Below are positions 37,096 to 45,116 of a stretch of DNA of 64,000 bases, piece by piece. The notes under the pieces are model-generated. The model saw nothing but the letters and a program-made list of their open reading frames with translations, was not told where the DNA came from and did not search any database. Where the stretch lies: the NCBI GenBank assembly GCA_041398745.1, contig JAWKUB010000002.1, forward strand, positions 124,001-188,000, read 5' to 3'. Both the position numbers and the translations under genes were made by a program. Every line of letters begins with the position of its first letter. Position 1 is the first letter of the stretch. Source of the DNA: JACKHO01 sp041398745. GTDB taxonomy: Bacteria; Planctomycetota; Planctomycetia; Planctomycetales; Planctomycetaceae.

Positions 37096-37764
37096 ATGGA
37101 CGAGCTCCTGCATCAGATTTCGACGTACACCACGCCCGCAATTGTCGTCCTGGCGGGCGTGCATTTGTTTCTGTTCTTCGTGTTGTGGATTTGGTCGCGC
37201 CGCGATTTTAAGAACATCGCGTCCACGTTGTTTGACTTCACTCGTGGCCTGAATCACCAAAGCGTGCTCGACACGACAGCTCACCTTTCCGATCAAATCG
37301 ACGCATTTCTGGCAGATGTGAATGAAACGCTCGATGTGGCTGGGCGCAGTTCCGACCGAGAGACGCTGCATCAACGGATGAAAATCCTGGACGAAAAACG
37401 CCGCTACATGAACTCGATGTCGTTCGAAACCATGTACAACATGGCCCGTACCATGATCGAGGCGTACCCGCTCATGGGCGTGCTCGGGACGATTATCGCT
37501 ATTGGTGCAGCCTTGCAAACAGATACTGCGGCAACCGCTGTGGCAGCTGACACATTGGGACTCGTGCTCTCACGGTTCGGTGAAGCCATTTGGTCCACGG
37601 CAGCCGGACTTGTCGCCGCCATGTTGCTGATGTTCGTGAACAGTTGTCTGGAAATGTCGTTTGGGCGACTGACCGAGAACCGCCGTCATGTGCGAGAAAT
37701 GATTGCCCGCGTGAAGCGAGAACTGGGAGTCACGCAAGCGACGTCACCAGCGGAGGGGGCGTAA
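37096..37764 (+). CDS. MotA/TolQ/ExbB-type proton channel family protein
   Basis: A 222-residue membrane protein with three hydrophobic segments at about 15-34, 122-140 and 160-182. The core reads MARTMIEAYPLMGVLGTIIAIG and FGEAIWSTAAGLVAAMLLM, the pattern of MotA/TolQ/ExbB subunits, which form proton channels that drive other machines. The segment between the first and second helices is a charged helical domain of about 85 residues. The next gene overlaps it by one base (TAATG) and encodes a TolR/ExbD-like protein, so the two form a stator-like pair of unknown client. Confidence 0.85.
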   Translation: MDELLHQISTYTTPAIVVLAGVHLFLFFVLWIWSRRDFKNIASTLFDFTRGLNHQSVLDTTAHLSDQIDAFLADVNETLDVAGRSSDRETLHQRMKILDEKRRYMNSMSFETMYNMARTMIEAYPLMGVLGTIIAIGAALQTDTAATAVAADTLGLVLSRFGEAIWSTAAGLVAAMLLMFVNSCLEMSFGRLTENRRHVREMIARVKRELGVTQATSPAEGA

Positions 37765-38477
37765 TGGCGGCCCCACGTCGATTTTCATTGCAGCTGACGC
37801 CACTGTTCGATTTGATGCTGATTGTCATTTTCGCGCAGTACCTGGCCGTGCGGTCTGGCCAAATTGAAGCGGACAAACTTACCGAGCAGCTGCAGTCGGA
37901 GCGGGATGACGCGGAATTGCATCGCGAACAAGCCGAGGCGACGCAAAAGGTCATGGCGGAACTGCTCGTCGAACTGTTCCGTGTCCCCGATGAAGACATC
38001 GCGAAAATCGTGAAATTCGCAGAATTGCGTTCGCCTTCGAGTGATTCGCGACTTCAAGCCCGATTCAAGGAATTGGCGACGATGCGTCGAGAAGACGCAA
38101 TTCGTCACATCTTGACTTACGAAGAAATCCGTAAGCGGTGCGACATCTGGACTATTCACATAGAGGGAGCCAATGTCGAAGAAAACATTGTAACACTTCA
38201 GGTGAACGATGAGCCTCGACAAAGCCTGTTCGATTCGAGAGGACTCAATTCTACACCCGTTGATGTCCTAGTTGCGGAAATGCTGCTGGAGGCAAAGCGG
38301 ATACCAGAACAGAAGAGCATGGTGCTTATTCTACTAACGTACAGCCGTACGGCGCGTTTCACGGACACATCCAGGGTCCGGGGAATGCTTCTGCGGGTTA
38401 CGCAACAAATGGAGGAAAACACCGGGCGGCGGACACGGTATGACTTTGCCGATATGGGCTTTGCCCCAGCAAGTTGA
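37764..38477 (+). CDS. ExbD/TolR-like protein with coiled-coil periplasmic region
   Basis: The 237-residue protein starts with one membrane helix, LTPLFDLMLIVIFAQYLAV, in which the Asp matches the proton-carrying Asp of ExbD/TolR. A heptad-rich region follows (ADKLTEQLQSERDDAELHREQ), about residues 33-65, then a mixed alpha/beta domain. It lacks the short TolR periplasmic fold I would expect and has no OmpA-like peptidoglycan motif, so the type of anchor is unclear. The start ATG overlaps the stop of the previous gene. With that gene it probably forms a small energy-transducing complex. Confidence 0.7.
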   Translation: MAAPRRFSLQLTPLFDLMLIVIFAQYLAVRSGQIEADKLTEQLQSERDDAELHREQAEATQKVMAELLVELFRVPDEDIAKIVKFAELRSPSSDSRLQARFKELATMRREDAIRHILTYEEIRKRCDIWTIHIEGANVEENIVTLQVNDEPRQSLFDSRGLNSTPVDVLVAEMLLEAKRIPEQKSMVLILLTYSRTARFTDTSRVRGMLLRVTQQMEENTGRRTRYDFADMGFAPAS

Positions 38478-38547
38478 ACAACGCTGGAGCAACATTACTT
38501 CATGTGTTGCCGTGCGGCATTCGTGTCATAGAACGGCTTCAAATCTT

Positions 38548-39621
38548 CTAAAAGCGACTGCCCCAGCGGATGATGGCTGTTCCACCGAGTTTCTGATCGC
38601 CGGGGAATCTTTGGAAATCGAGGCGGCGGTCGAAGACGTAGCCAAATTCAAGGACTTCACGATTCCCATCTTTGTTCCGGCTCTCGCTGCCAACGGTGAT
38701 GCGAATGTCCCGGTAGCTCAGGCGGTCATTCAAACCGGAAGTGTGGTCAATCGCCCACGATCCGCCACCGAGTTCGCCGCCGACAAACATCCAGTGTGAC
38801 TTTTCTTCGGTTGAAGCATAGCGAAAGGAAAAACGGGGACTGGGAAAGACGGCATCGAATTCGACATCGTCGCGCGGTGTCCAGCGCAGGCCGCCAATGG
38901 GAATTGCTGGCAGGTCTGGACGGTCGAGGTAGGTACCTCCAGCGGTCAATTGCAGCGTTGGAGAAAAGTGGATGGCAACCAGACCTCCACCAATGAATCG
39001 AAAGGCGTCATCCGATTTGTTGTCCCAGTCGGTGGCAAACGTCGGTTTGAACTGAATGTGGAAATCGACCACTGGATTCAGTTTGTGCGCCACATTGAAC
39101 TCCAGACTCAAATCGAACAGTTGTGGATCGACGTCTGGCGTGGTGGGCCCGCTGATGAATGCCCAGGAGAAATGCGGAATTGCGGAGATGACCGTGTCGG
39201 AATTGGGCTCAATACCGAGGTAGCCATCCATATTATATTCGGTAATCCCAAACCCCTGCGAATCCATGGGAACAATCGTCAGGCCACCGCGATGTTCACG
39301 CCAGAACGCAAGGTGCTCAGACGTAAATGGCTTGAGCCAGTCGGAGCCACCGACCGCTTCGTCAAGCAGTTCCAACGTTGTTTGACCGGGAGGAACGATG
39401 AACTGAACATTCGGGCTGACCGGAATTTCTTCGAGCGATTCCGCTTCTGACGGCACATCTTCCAACAGGAGAGGTGGTGGAATGTAGACATTCGGTTCCT
39501 CGCTCACTTGGGGGGCAGGCAGGGAAATTGTTTCTTGCCAGGCAAACGCTGATACAGGGAATCCCGACAGAAGAATTCCCGCAATGCAGCCCAAGACGAG
39601 AGAACGGATTTGACAGCGCAT
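38548..39621 (-). CDS. DUF6268-like outer-membrane beta-barrel protein
   Basis: A 357-residue exported protein with signal peptide MRCQIRSLVLGCIAGILLSG. The mature part alternates hydrophobic and polar residues as in beta-barrels, with phrases typical of the DUF6268 outer-membrane family: GLRWTPRDDVEFDAVFPSPR, GELGGGSWAIDHTSG, YRDIRITVGSES and LEFGYVFDRRLDFQ. The mature N-terminus is Pro/Glu-rich. The function of the family is unknown. The promoter region is unusual, with an 11-base inverted repeat ending four bases from the start codon and no visible Shine-Dalgarno. Confidence 0.78.
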   Translation of the reverse strand: MRCQIRSLVLGCIAGILLSGFPVSAFAWQETISLPAPQVSEEPNVYIPPPLLLEDVPSEAESLEEIPVSPNVQFIVPPGQTTLELLDEAVGGSDWLKPFTSEHLAFWREHRGGLTIVPMDSQGFGITEYNMDGYLGIEPNSDTVISAIPHFSWAFISGPTTPDVDPQLFDLSLEFNVAHKLNPVVDFHIQFKPTFATDWDNKSDDAFRFIGGGLVAIHFSPTLQLTAGGTYLDRPDLPAIPIGGLRWTPRDDVEFDAVFPSPRFSFRYASTEEKSHWMFVGGELGGGSWAIDHTSGLNDRLSYRDIRITVGSESRNKDGNREVLEFGYVFDRRLDFQRFPGDQKLGGTAIIRWGSRF

Positions 39622-39624
39622 CGA

Positions 39625-39656
39625 ACCACGTTGGTAAAGGCACCCACCAACGTGGT
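39625..39656. promoter_or_regulatory. perfect 11-bp inverted repeat before the DUF6268 gene (operator candidate)
   Basis: ACCACGTTGGT and ACCAACGTGGT, separated by ten bases, lie right before the start codon. The outer arm meets the predicted -10 box, so the predicted transcription start falls inside it, which suits a repressor site. If transcription starts further upstream it could be an RNA hairpin hiding the ribosome entry site. Confidence 0.55.
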
Positions 39657-39686
39657 CTATACGAGGAGAATTGACAGAATGTCAAT
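39656..39686 (-). promoter_or_regulatory. predicted promoter of the DUF6268 gene with palindromic -35 region
   Basis: On the minus strand, TTGACA, an 18-base spacer and TATAGA form a strong -35/-10 pair. The -35 box is one arm of a perfect palindrome ATTGACA-GAA-TGTCAAT (39670-39686), so a dimeric regulator could bind there. Confidence 0.55.
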
Positions 39687-39767
39687 AAGTGCTGGACGTC
39701 TTGGTGACCACAAAGTTCAGCTTTCGGCAAGAATCGCAGCTGAACAACGTTGCCAGCGGGGAAACTA

Positions 39768-40271
39768 TCAGACGTTCGCCTTCAGTCCAGCCATTCTCAA
39801 AACGGCATGATATTCCTCGAGAGTGACCGGTTGGATGGAGAGACGCGAACCACGGCGAAGCAACATCATGTCGGCTAGTTGAGGCTCAGCTTTCAGTTGG
39901 TCGCGTGTGACAGGTTCGTCAAACCGAGTCACGAGTTTAATGTCAACCATGAACCACGTTGGATCCTCGGGGCTACTTTTCTCGTCGTAATGCTTGTTCG
40001 ATTCATCGAACGCCGTGTGGTCGGGGTAACCTTCCCGCACGACTTCACACAGACCGACAATGGCCATGGGGTCCGCATTGCTGTGATAGAAGAAGACTCG
40101 GTCACCGAGTTTCACTTCATCTCGCAACATGTTGCGCGCCTGGTAGTTTCGCACACCATCCCAGAACGTGGTCTTCGCTTTTTCTGCGGCCAGGTCGTCG
40201 ATGGAGAAAGCAGAGGGTTCAGACTTGAACAACCAGTAATTGCGAGACTTTGCTGCGGCACGTTTTGCCAT
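39768..40271 (-). CDS. EVE domain protein
   Basis: A 167-residue protein of the EVE family (PUA-like fold) that in other organisms binds modified bases in DNA or RNA. Landmarks: NYWLFKSEPSAFSIDDLA, TFWDGVRNYQARNMLRD, DRVFFYHSNADP and the C-terminal LLRRGSRLSIQPVT. It matches the housekeeping EVE proteins of Gram-negative bacteria, with no fused nuclease domain. I chose the ATG at MAKRAAAKSR; an ATG five codons earlier has AGG directly abutting it. Confidence 0.92.
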   Translation of the reverse strand: MAKRAAAKSRNYWLFKSEPSAFSIDDLAAEKAKTTFWDGVRNYQARNMLRDEVKLGDRVFFYHSNADPMAIVGLCEVVREGYPDHTAFDESNKHYDEKSSPEDPTWFMVDIKLVTRFDEPVTRDQLKAEPQLADMMLLRRGSRLSIQPVTLEEYHAVLRMAGLKANV

Positions 40272-40358
40272 GATTCTCGAAGCCATCCTGAGGTTGAAAT
40301 TAGGAAGGGAACGAGCAGCACCTTACAGGATGTGGGGCCAATTTCGAAATCAGCGCAT

Positions 40359-40401
40359 AAAAAACCGCACGTCGAATCCACTGGGTGGTTCCGACGTGCG
40401 G
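40359..40401 (-). terminator. intrinsic terminator of the Cys-rich gene
   Basis: On the minus strand, CCGCACGTCG and CGACGTGCGG arms enclose a 17-base loop and are followed by six T. It lies about 120 bases beyond the stop of the Cys-rich protein gene. Confidence 0.8.
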
Positions 40402-40521
40402 TAAAACTTCAGTCAGGGTGCTTCGCTACTCAGGAGCAGGAGGCTGGATTCAAATCTGACTCACATGAGTTGGGGACGGTATGTGAATCAAATTATCTTC
40501 GTGAACCCTGTTGCGTTTAAC

Positions 40522-41043
40522 TTACTTGGTGCAGCCAGCAGGTGCACAGCAGTTAGGATCGCAAGGAGCGGCACAGCCAGGATCACATGGCTTGCAGCAG
40601 CTATCGCAAGGATCTTCGCAGCAGCTGGTCTTGCAGCAGCGGCTACGACGTTGCATAGCATTGCGGAACCAGCCGAGAAGACGGCCAGAACGATGTGAGT
40701 TGCAGCACACTGGTGCACAGCAAGACTCAGGAGCTGGTGCACAGCAAGTTGGTGCACAAGCGGCTTTGCAGCAACCGTTGTTGCCACAAGGAGCAGCACA
40801 AGCGGGGGCACAGTTGTTGTCACAACCGTTTCCGCAAGGAGCTGCACAGCCTGGATCGCAGGCCTTTGCACAGCAGTTGTTACCGCATGGTGCGGCACAA
40901 CCAGGATCACATGGTGCCGCACAGCTAGCAGCTGGTGCACAACAGGTTGGTGCACAGCAACGCTTGCGGCCGAAGAGACCGGCGTCAGCGATGCTAGCGC
41001 TGGCAACGATCACCAAAGCGGCAGTAAAAGTCGTCCACTTCAT
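40522..41043 (-). CDS. secreted Cys-rich repeat protein
   Basis: A 173-residue protein with signal peptide MKWTTFTAALVIVASASIADA and a mature part in which I count 39 cysteines, arranged in units such as CCAPTCC, CDPGCAAPCGN and CCAPAPESCC. A short basic, Cys-free stretch (NSHRSGRLLGWFRNAMQRR) interrupts the repeats. No known domain is evident. Dense disulphides suggest a structural or surface-shielding role; Planctomycetota are known for Cys-rich envelope proteins, so a wall-associated protein is plausible but is inference. AGGAG nine bases upstream supports the start, and a clear terminator follows, so it is a monocistronic gene. Confidence 0.85.
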   Translation of the reverse strand: MKWTTFTAALVIVASASIADAGLFGRKRCCAPTCCAPAASCAAPCDPGCAAPCGNNCCAKACDPGCAAPCGNGCDNNCAPACAAPCGNNGCCKAACAPTCCAPAPESCCAPVCCNSHRSGRLLGWFRNAMQRRSRCCKTSCCEDPCDSCCKPCDPGCAAPCDPNCCAPAGCTK

Positions 41044-41402
41044 CTTGAGGTTCTCCTAGACATTTCCCGGGTTTTTAGGTAGCGGGTACCAACAGTTCCA
41101 TACTGGAACAGGTCCGTTTGGTGCCCGCGACTCACAATGAGTTTTGGTCCACCTGCCCAATAAATTCGGCCTGTCTCGAGAGCCAATGCACTTTCTCGAC
41201 TGAGAAACACCCGTTGTCGTCGGGAGCGTGTCGCAGGTACCGATTGTGACGGTTTTGCGTCGACTTTGAGGGGTTGATCAGCGTGTTTTGCCGCTGGCCA
41301 GGCCTCGTGCCGCGGGTGGCCCGCGAAAACTGCCGAAAGTGCAGTCGCTTTCGGGCTGGTCGACATGGCCAAATTCCGAGGTAAGATGCGACTCGAAGAG
41401 AA
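41044..41402. other. divergent intergenic region
   Basis: About 360 bases between the Cys-rich gene and a divergent membrane-protein gene. A 126-codon minus-strand open frame fills it but its stop sits on the ribosome-binding region of the Cys-rich gene and it has no recognisable family. I see no clear gene or RNA. Confidence 0.5.
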
Positions 41403-42320
41403 ATGATTCGAATTATTCAAGCCGTGATTCTGCTGTTGATGCTGCGTGGACTTTGGTTCGCGTGGCGCTCAAATGAGCACTTGCGCCTCACCACGCTAAC
41501 AATGGCAGCCAAATGGACCATTGCGGCATTTTGCATGTGGTGTGTGGCGGCTGGGGCGAGCTGGTTTGTGAACGACATCGAGCCGGGTGTCGAGGATCAG
41601 CTTTGGTATTGGACCATTGTCACAAGCTGTTGCCCGCCGATTGCCGTATTGGGTGCACGCAGTCCAACGCATCGGGTGTGGAACTACTTCATTCTGTTAC
41701 CACTTGTCGCAGTACTGGGATGGCCAGCTATGACCCTGTGGGTACCATCGGACGCCTGGCAACCAGTGGAAGTCGGAGGCCCGGTGCTCATGGCGTTCGG
41801 CCTGGTCACCGTTATGGGCTTCGGCAATTTCGTTGGCACTCGCTTTATGACAGCCACAATTCTGTCCGCGATGGCCATTTTGCTGGCTTTGGTCCCGTTC
41901 GCCACCTTTCGACCGGAATCGGTGCCAATCGTATTTTGGCGCGTGAGTGCTGCCACGCTCCTTGTATTGGCAGCTGAGACAGCAATTTCAGCATCCAAAT
42001 GCCTTTACGCAGAGGAATCGCCCTACACCACCATTTGGAATGATTTCCGCGACACATTTGGACTTGTGTGGTCGGTGCGCATTCTGGAACGCCTGCAAGA
42101 ACAGGCAAGGCGCGATGAACTCCCTGTCGAATGGTCAGCGGAAGGACTGCATTGGTGTACAGATGACATGTCCGCACGTGAAGCAGCCAAAATGAAACTC
42201 TCGCATACACTGCGATGGCTGTTGCGGCGTTTTGTCGAGCCGGAGTGGATCGACGCACGGGGGATTCCCCAGGTGGATCTGGGAGCAAAAGAATCAAATC
42301 CAACCAGGCTTGATTCTTGA
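41403..42320 (+). CDS. polytopic membrane protein with cytosolic tail
   Basis: The 305-residue protein has six or seven hydrophobic segments in the first 200 residues (LLLMLRGLWFAW, WTIAAFCMWCVAAGASWFV, then segments around 75, 95, 130, 155 and 180) and a soluble C-terminal tail of about 100 residues with Arg/Glu-rich helices (WSVRILERLQEQARRDELP). I recognise no family. GAAGAG precedes the ATG. It is followed by the small basic protein gene after 126 bases. Confidence 0.6.
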   Translation: MIRIIQAVILLLMLRGLWFAWRSNEHLRLTTLTMAAKWTIAAFCMWCVAAGASWFVNDIEPGVEDQLWYWTIVTSCCPPIAVLGARSPTHRVWNYFILLPLVAVLGWPAMTLWVPSDAWQPVEVGGPVLMAFGLVTVMGFGNFVGTRFMTATILSAMAILLALVPFATFRPESVPIVFWRVSAATLLVLAAETAISASKCLYAEESPYTTIWNDFRDTFGLVWSVRILERLQEQARRDELPVEWSAEGLHWCTDDMSAREAAKMKLSHTLRWLLRRFVEPEWIDARGIPQVDLGAKESNPTRLDS

Positions 42321-42446
42321 CATCGTCGCCCGTCCACTAGAAAACACGCCTGTGCTAGCTGATTAGAGTACAATGGGGCGATCTGACATTGTGTCGGAAA
42401 TGCCAAACACAAATCGAATTTGCAACATTATTGAAGTGAGTCAGAC

Positions 42447-42638
42447 ATGAGTGGTCCTATCGTCCGTACCGGTGCAAGCCCCAAGTTCTGGGAAAACTGG
42501 TCGAAAGCATTTGGGGACGATTCCAAAAAGAAATCGTCGAAGAAGACCAAGGAAGCCAAGTCTTCAGCGTCCGCAAAAGCAGATGCTGGTGCCAAGAAAA
42601 AAGCGCCAAAGAAGGCCGCCAAGAAGAAGGACAAGTAG
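42447..42638 (+). CDS. 63-residue Lys/Ala-rich basic protein
   Basis: A tiny protein with a conserved-looking N-terminus, MSGPIVRTGASPKFWENWSK and AFGDDSKKK, and a tail of Lys, Ala and Ser runs (AKKKAPKKAAKKKDK). The tail is like histone-H1-like or ribosome-associated basic tails, suggesting nucleic-acid binding; the N-terminal FWENW motif, with two Trp, may be the functional part. I believe similar short proteins occur in other Planctomycetota, but cannot verify this here. The next gene starts 40 bases downstream. Confidence 0.65.
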   Translation: MSGPIVRTGASPKFWENWSKAFGDDSKKKSSKKTKEAKSSASAKADAGAKKKAPKKAAKKKDK

Positions 42639-42678
42639 ATTGGCGCATGACGTGCCAAGTGTTGGGATACCACAGGTG

Positions 42679-44343
42679 ATGAGTGAGGCACCAGGTCAGG
42701 AAATCAAACCTGATGTTCTTGCTCGCGGCAGTTTTTCCTGGCAACGCGTTCTGCTGCAGTGGCTCGTGTTGTCCGGATTGCTGTTCACCTGGTCGCTGAT
42801 GCGCGTCCCTGTCCCCGGGGTCAACGAGCCGCACTATCTTACTAAGGCTCGACATTACTGGGCCCCCCAATGGGCTGCACCGCCGCCAAACGTGGACTGG
42901 CCAGCAGGTGATGTCTTTCTGGATTCATCGAATCCACACCTCTTCTTTTACAGCACATTTGGCTATTTAACAGGCATCCTGTCGCTGCATGATGCCGCCA
43001 TTGCTGGCCGTCTCTTGGGACTCGCAATTGTCGCTGCGGGCTGGATTCAGTTCTGTCGTGGATTGAAGTTCACAGATTCGACTAACGCTACTCACTCCGT
43101 GGCACCAACCTGGACAGAACTGCTGGTACCACTCGCCATATTCCTTTTGATTCACTCCTCGGGCAACTGGTCGGGTGAATGGCTCGTCGGCGGAATTGAA
43201 TCGAAAGTGCCCTCATATGGATTGTTGCTGGCTGGTGTGGGATGTTTTCTCCTGTCACAGCAACACCGTGGCGCTGTGTTATGCGGATTGGCTACCAGTT
43301 TTCATCCGTTGGTTGGCGGCTGGGGGGCCATTTGCATTGGAATGGCACTAACCTACAACTGGTATTTCGACGCATCGTCCCGTCCGGGATTCAAACGTTG
43401 CCTCGTTTCGTTGGGCCTGTTTCTGGCTGCTGCCGCGGTGGGGACCATTCCGGCGCTACAACTTGTACTGTCGTCAGACCCCGCCACAGGAGCACAGGCT
43501 GATTACCTCATGGTGGCTCATCGGCTCTCGCATCACCTCGATCCTATGAAGTTTCCCTCGGCCAATTGGCGTGGGTTTGTCACGCTCCTGGTTGTCTGGG
43601 GACTTCTGCGATCAGCACGTACGGCGACGAAAACGGAGTCGCAGTGGGAACGCACTGTAATTGCCTCAATTCTGGTGGCCGCGGTAGGGGTCGTTGTGGC
43701 GTGGGGGCCCCGACCACTGAAGACACTCGCATTTGCCGGACTACGGGTGAAGCTCTTGAAGTTTTATCCGTTCCGGCTGGCCGATTTACTTGTTCCCATC
43801 GCCGTTGCATTTGAGGGCGTCGCTTATTTGTCGAAGTTTCCTCCATCAGTCTGGACACGCCTTCCAGGAAGAATTCAAACCCCAACACTCATCGTTGGAG
43901 CATTCGGCCTGATGGCCGTCTCTGCTGTTTTGCCAGGATCGGACCAGAATCCGAGTGACATGAATGCAGCCCAACGCGCCGACTGGATTGCAACTTGTGA
44001 ATGGGTCCACAGGAACACGCCCGAAGATGCCATTCTCTACGCGACAAACGAACGTTGGGCCGTCAAATGGTTTGCGCAGCGTTCTGAATATGTGAACTAC
44101 AAAGACTGCCCTCAGGACGCTGCCAGCATTATGGAGTGGCATCGAAGGCGCTGGGTGATAGCAGACTGGCAGACAATGGCTTTCGACGATTGGCGAGTTA
44201 CGCCCCAGGAACTTCAGACCCTTCACGAGGAAACCGGGATTACACATCTGATCGTCAGTCGCATGGGCCCGTTCCTTATCGACCCGGTGTTTGAGCAGGG
44301 CGACTTCAAGGTCTATGCCATTGGGCTGTCAGACTCTGAATGA
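42679..44343 (+). CDS. polytopic membrane protein (DUF6798-like)
   Basis: A 554-residue protein with about ten hydrophobic segments and a soluble C-terminal domain. The periplasmic phrase GVNEPHYLTKARHYW occurs early. The C-terminus has ADWIATCEWVHRNTPEDAIL, NERWAVKWFAQRSEYVNYKD and MEWHRRRWVIADWQ, which resemble the conserved block of DUF6798 proteins in Planctomycetota. I infer a GT-C-like envelope enzyme, but function is unknown. The ATG at MSEAPGQE follows ACAGGTG; the frame is open further upstream but overlaps the small basic gene in another frame. Confidence 0.65.
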   Translation: MSEAPGQEIKPDVLARGSFSWQRVLLQWLVLSGLLFTWSLMRVPVPGVNEPHYLTKARHYWAPQWAAPPPNVDWPAGDVFLDSSNPHLFFYSTFGYLTGILSLHDAAIAGRLLGLAIVAAGWIQFCRGLKFTDSTNATHSVAPTWTELLVPLAIFLLIHSSGNWSGEWLVGGIESKVPSYGLLLAGVGCFLLSQQHRGAVLCGLATSFHPLVGGWGAICIGMALTYNWYFDASSRPGFKRCLVSLGLFLAAAAVGTIPALQLVLSSDPATGAQADYLMVAHRLSHHLDPMKFPSANWRGFVTLLVVWGLLRSARTATKTESQWERTVIASILVAAVGVVVAWGPRPLKTLAFAGLRVKLLKFYPFRLADLLVPIAVAFEGVAYLSKFPPSVWTRLPGRIQTPTLIVGAFGLMAVSAVLPGSDQNPSDMNAAQRADWIATCEWVHRNTPEDAILYATNERWAVKWFAQRSEYVNYKDCPQDAASIMEWHRRRWVIADWQTMAFDDWRVTPQELQTLHEETGITHLIVSRMGPFLIDPVFEQGDFKVYAIGLSDSE

Positions 44344-44376
44344 AAAAACCTCCTGCTCACTCGCGTGAACAGGAGG
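44343..44376 (-). terminator. intrinsic terminator of the Flp-like gene
   Basis: On the minus strand a hairpin with CCTCCTG/CAGGAGG outer arms is followed by six T. It also overlaps the stop of the converging membrane-protein gene. Confidence 0.75.
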
Positions 44377-44430
44377 CGATGGAAGGTCCGCTGACGGACC
44401 TTGACGCAATGAACTCATGAAGCGTTGCGG

Positions 44431-44694
44431 TTACATGCCGATGTCCACCGGCGTACGGGAACCATTGGAGTCTTGAAACTGACTGCCAGTCCCACCGGAC
44501 AACTGAAATGCGTATGACTGATCAACGTGGGAAATCGCTTGTCCCACGTCGTACAGCTCACCATTCACGTTGTTCGAGACTTCAGCCAGGCCCGCGACCA
44601 TGCCCATTACTCCAATTGTGGAGATGAGTGCCAGTTCCGCTGACACAATGAAGCCTGCTTCTTCTTTCCAAAACGCACGAATTACATCAAACAT
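44431..44694 (-). CDS. Flp-type pilin-like small protein
   Basis: An 87-residue protein with the class III-like signal and helix of Flp/TadE pilins: a short basic N-terminus (MFDVIRAFWKEEAGFIVSAE) leading into a hydrophobic helix (LALISTIGVMGMVAGLAEV). Glu at the start of the helix is as expected for prepilin processing. The C-terminal 45 residues are polar (YAFQLSGGTGSQFQDSN). No pilus-assembly genes are nearby, so it may be a secreted minor pilin or an unrelated small membrane protein. GAGTGAGG upstream supports the start. Confidence 0.6.
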   Translation of the reverse strand: MFDVIRAFWKEEAGFIVSAELALISTIGVMGMVAGLAEVSNNVNGELYDVGQAISHVDQSYAFQLSGGTGSQFQDSNGSRTPVDIGM

Positions 44695-45116
44695 CAGCCT
44701 AATCCTCACTCTCACCTAAGGACCGGACGTCCTCAGCGAATACAGAGCGTCGCCACTCAACGTGACGGCTAAGCATCCGACGGACGACCTCAAATTGTGA
44801 AGGGGGTTGCTGGAGTAAATGATTCGCGTGGGTAAAGCGTTTGTTACTCGCCCGAAACGTAGGTCGAAATTTGGAACGAAATGTCCAATCTGCCGTGTCA
44901 AATCGATTTGCAACTGAATTGATGATCCTGACGACGAATGAGCACCTTGTATCGACTGCGCCATGTTGACCGGCGTCAACATGGCCACCCGGGAATCTGT
45001 GCGAGGAGCAGAACCTTTAGACAAAATGTCCACTGACGGTTGCTCTTGGACGATTTCCCCACCATGATACTGAGTCAGTCGTTTCAGACTTCAAGTCAAC
45101 GCCATTCAAGATTCCG
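44695..45116. other. divergent intergenic region
   Basis: About 420 bases between divergent genes. A minus-strand frame of 105 codons (44716-45033) exists, with no family resemblance, weak start and atypical composition; I do not call it. No RNA or strong hairpin seen. Confidence 0.5.

Noticed and set aside
36416..38477. Zorya-type anti-phage system
   Set aside because: The channel pair is reminiscent of ZorA/ZorB, but the ZorA tail, the OmpA-like domain of ZorB and the helicase/nuclease partners are all missing.
41040..41420. 126-codon minus-strand frame between the Cys-rich gene and the membrane protein gene
   Set aside because: Its stop lies on the ribosome-binding site of the Cys-rich gene, its start overlaps the plus-strand gene, and composition is not protein-like.
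44716..45033. 105-codon minus-strand frame in the divergent gap before the Flp-like gene
   Set aside because: Weak start, no family resemblance and no conserved-looking motif. It may be real but I cannot support it.
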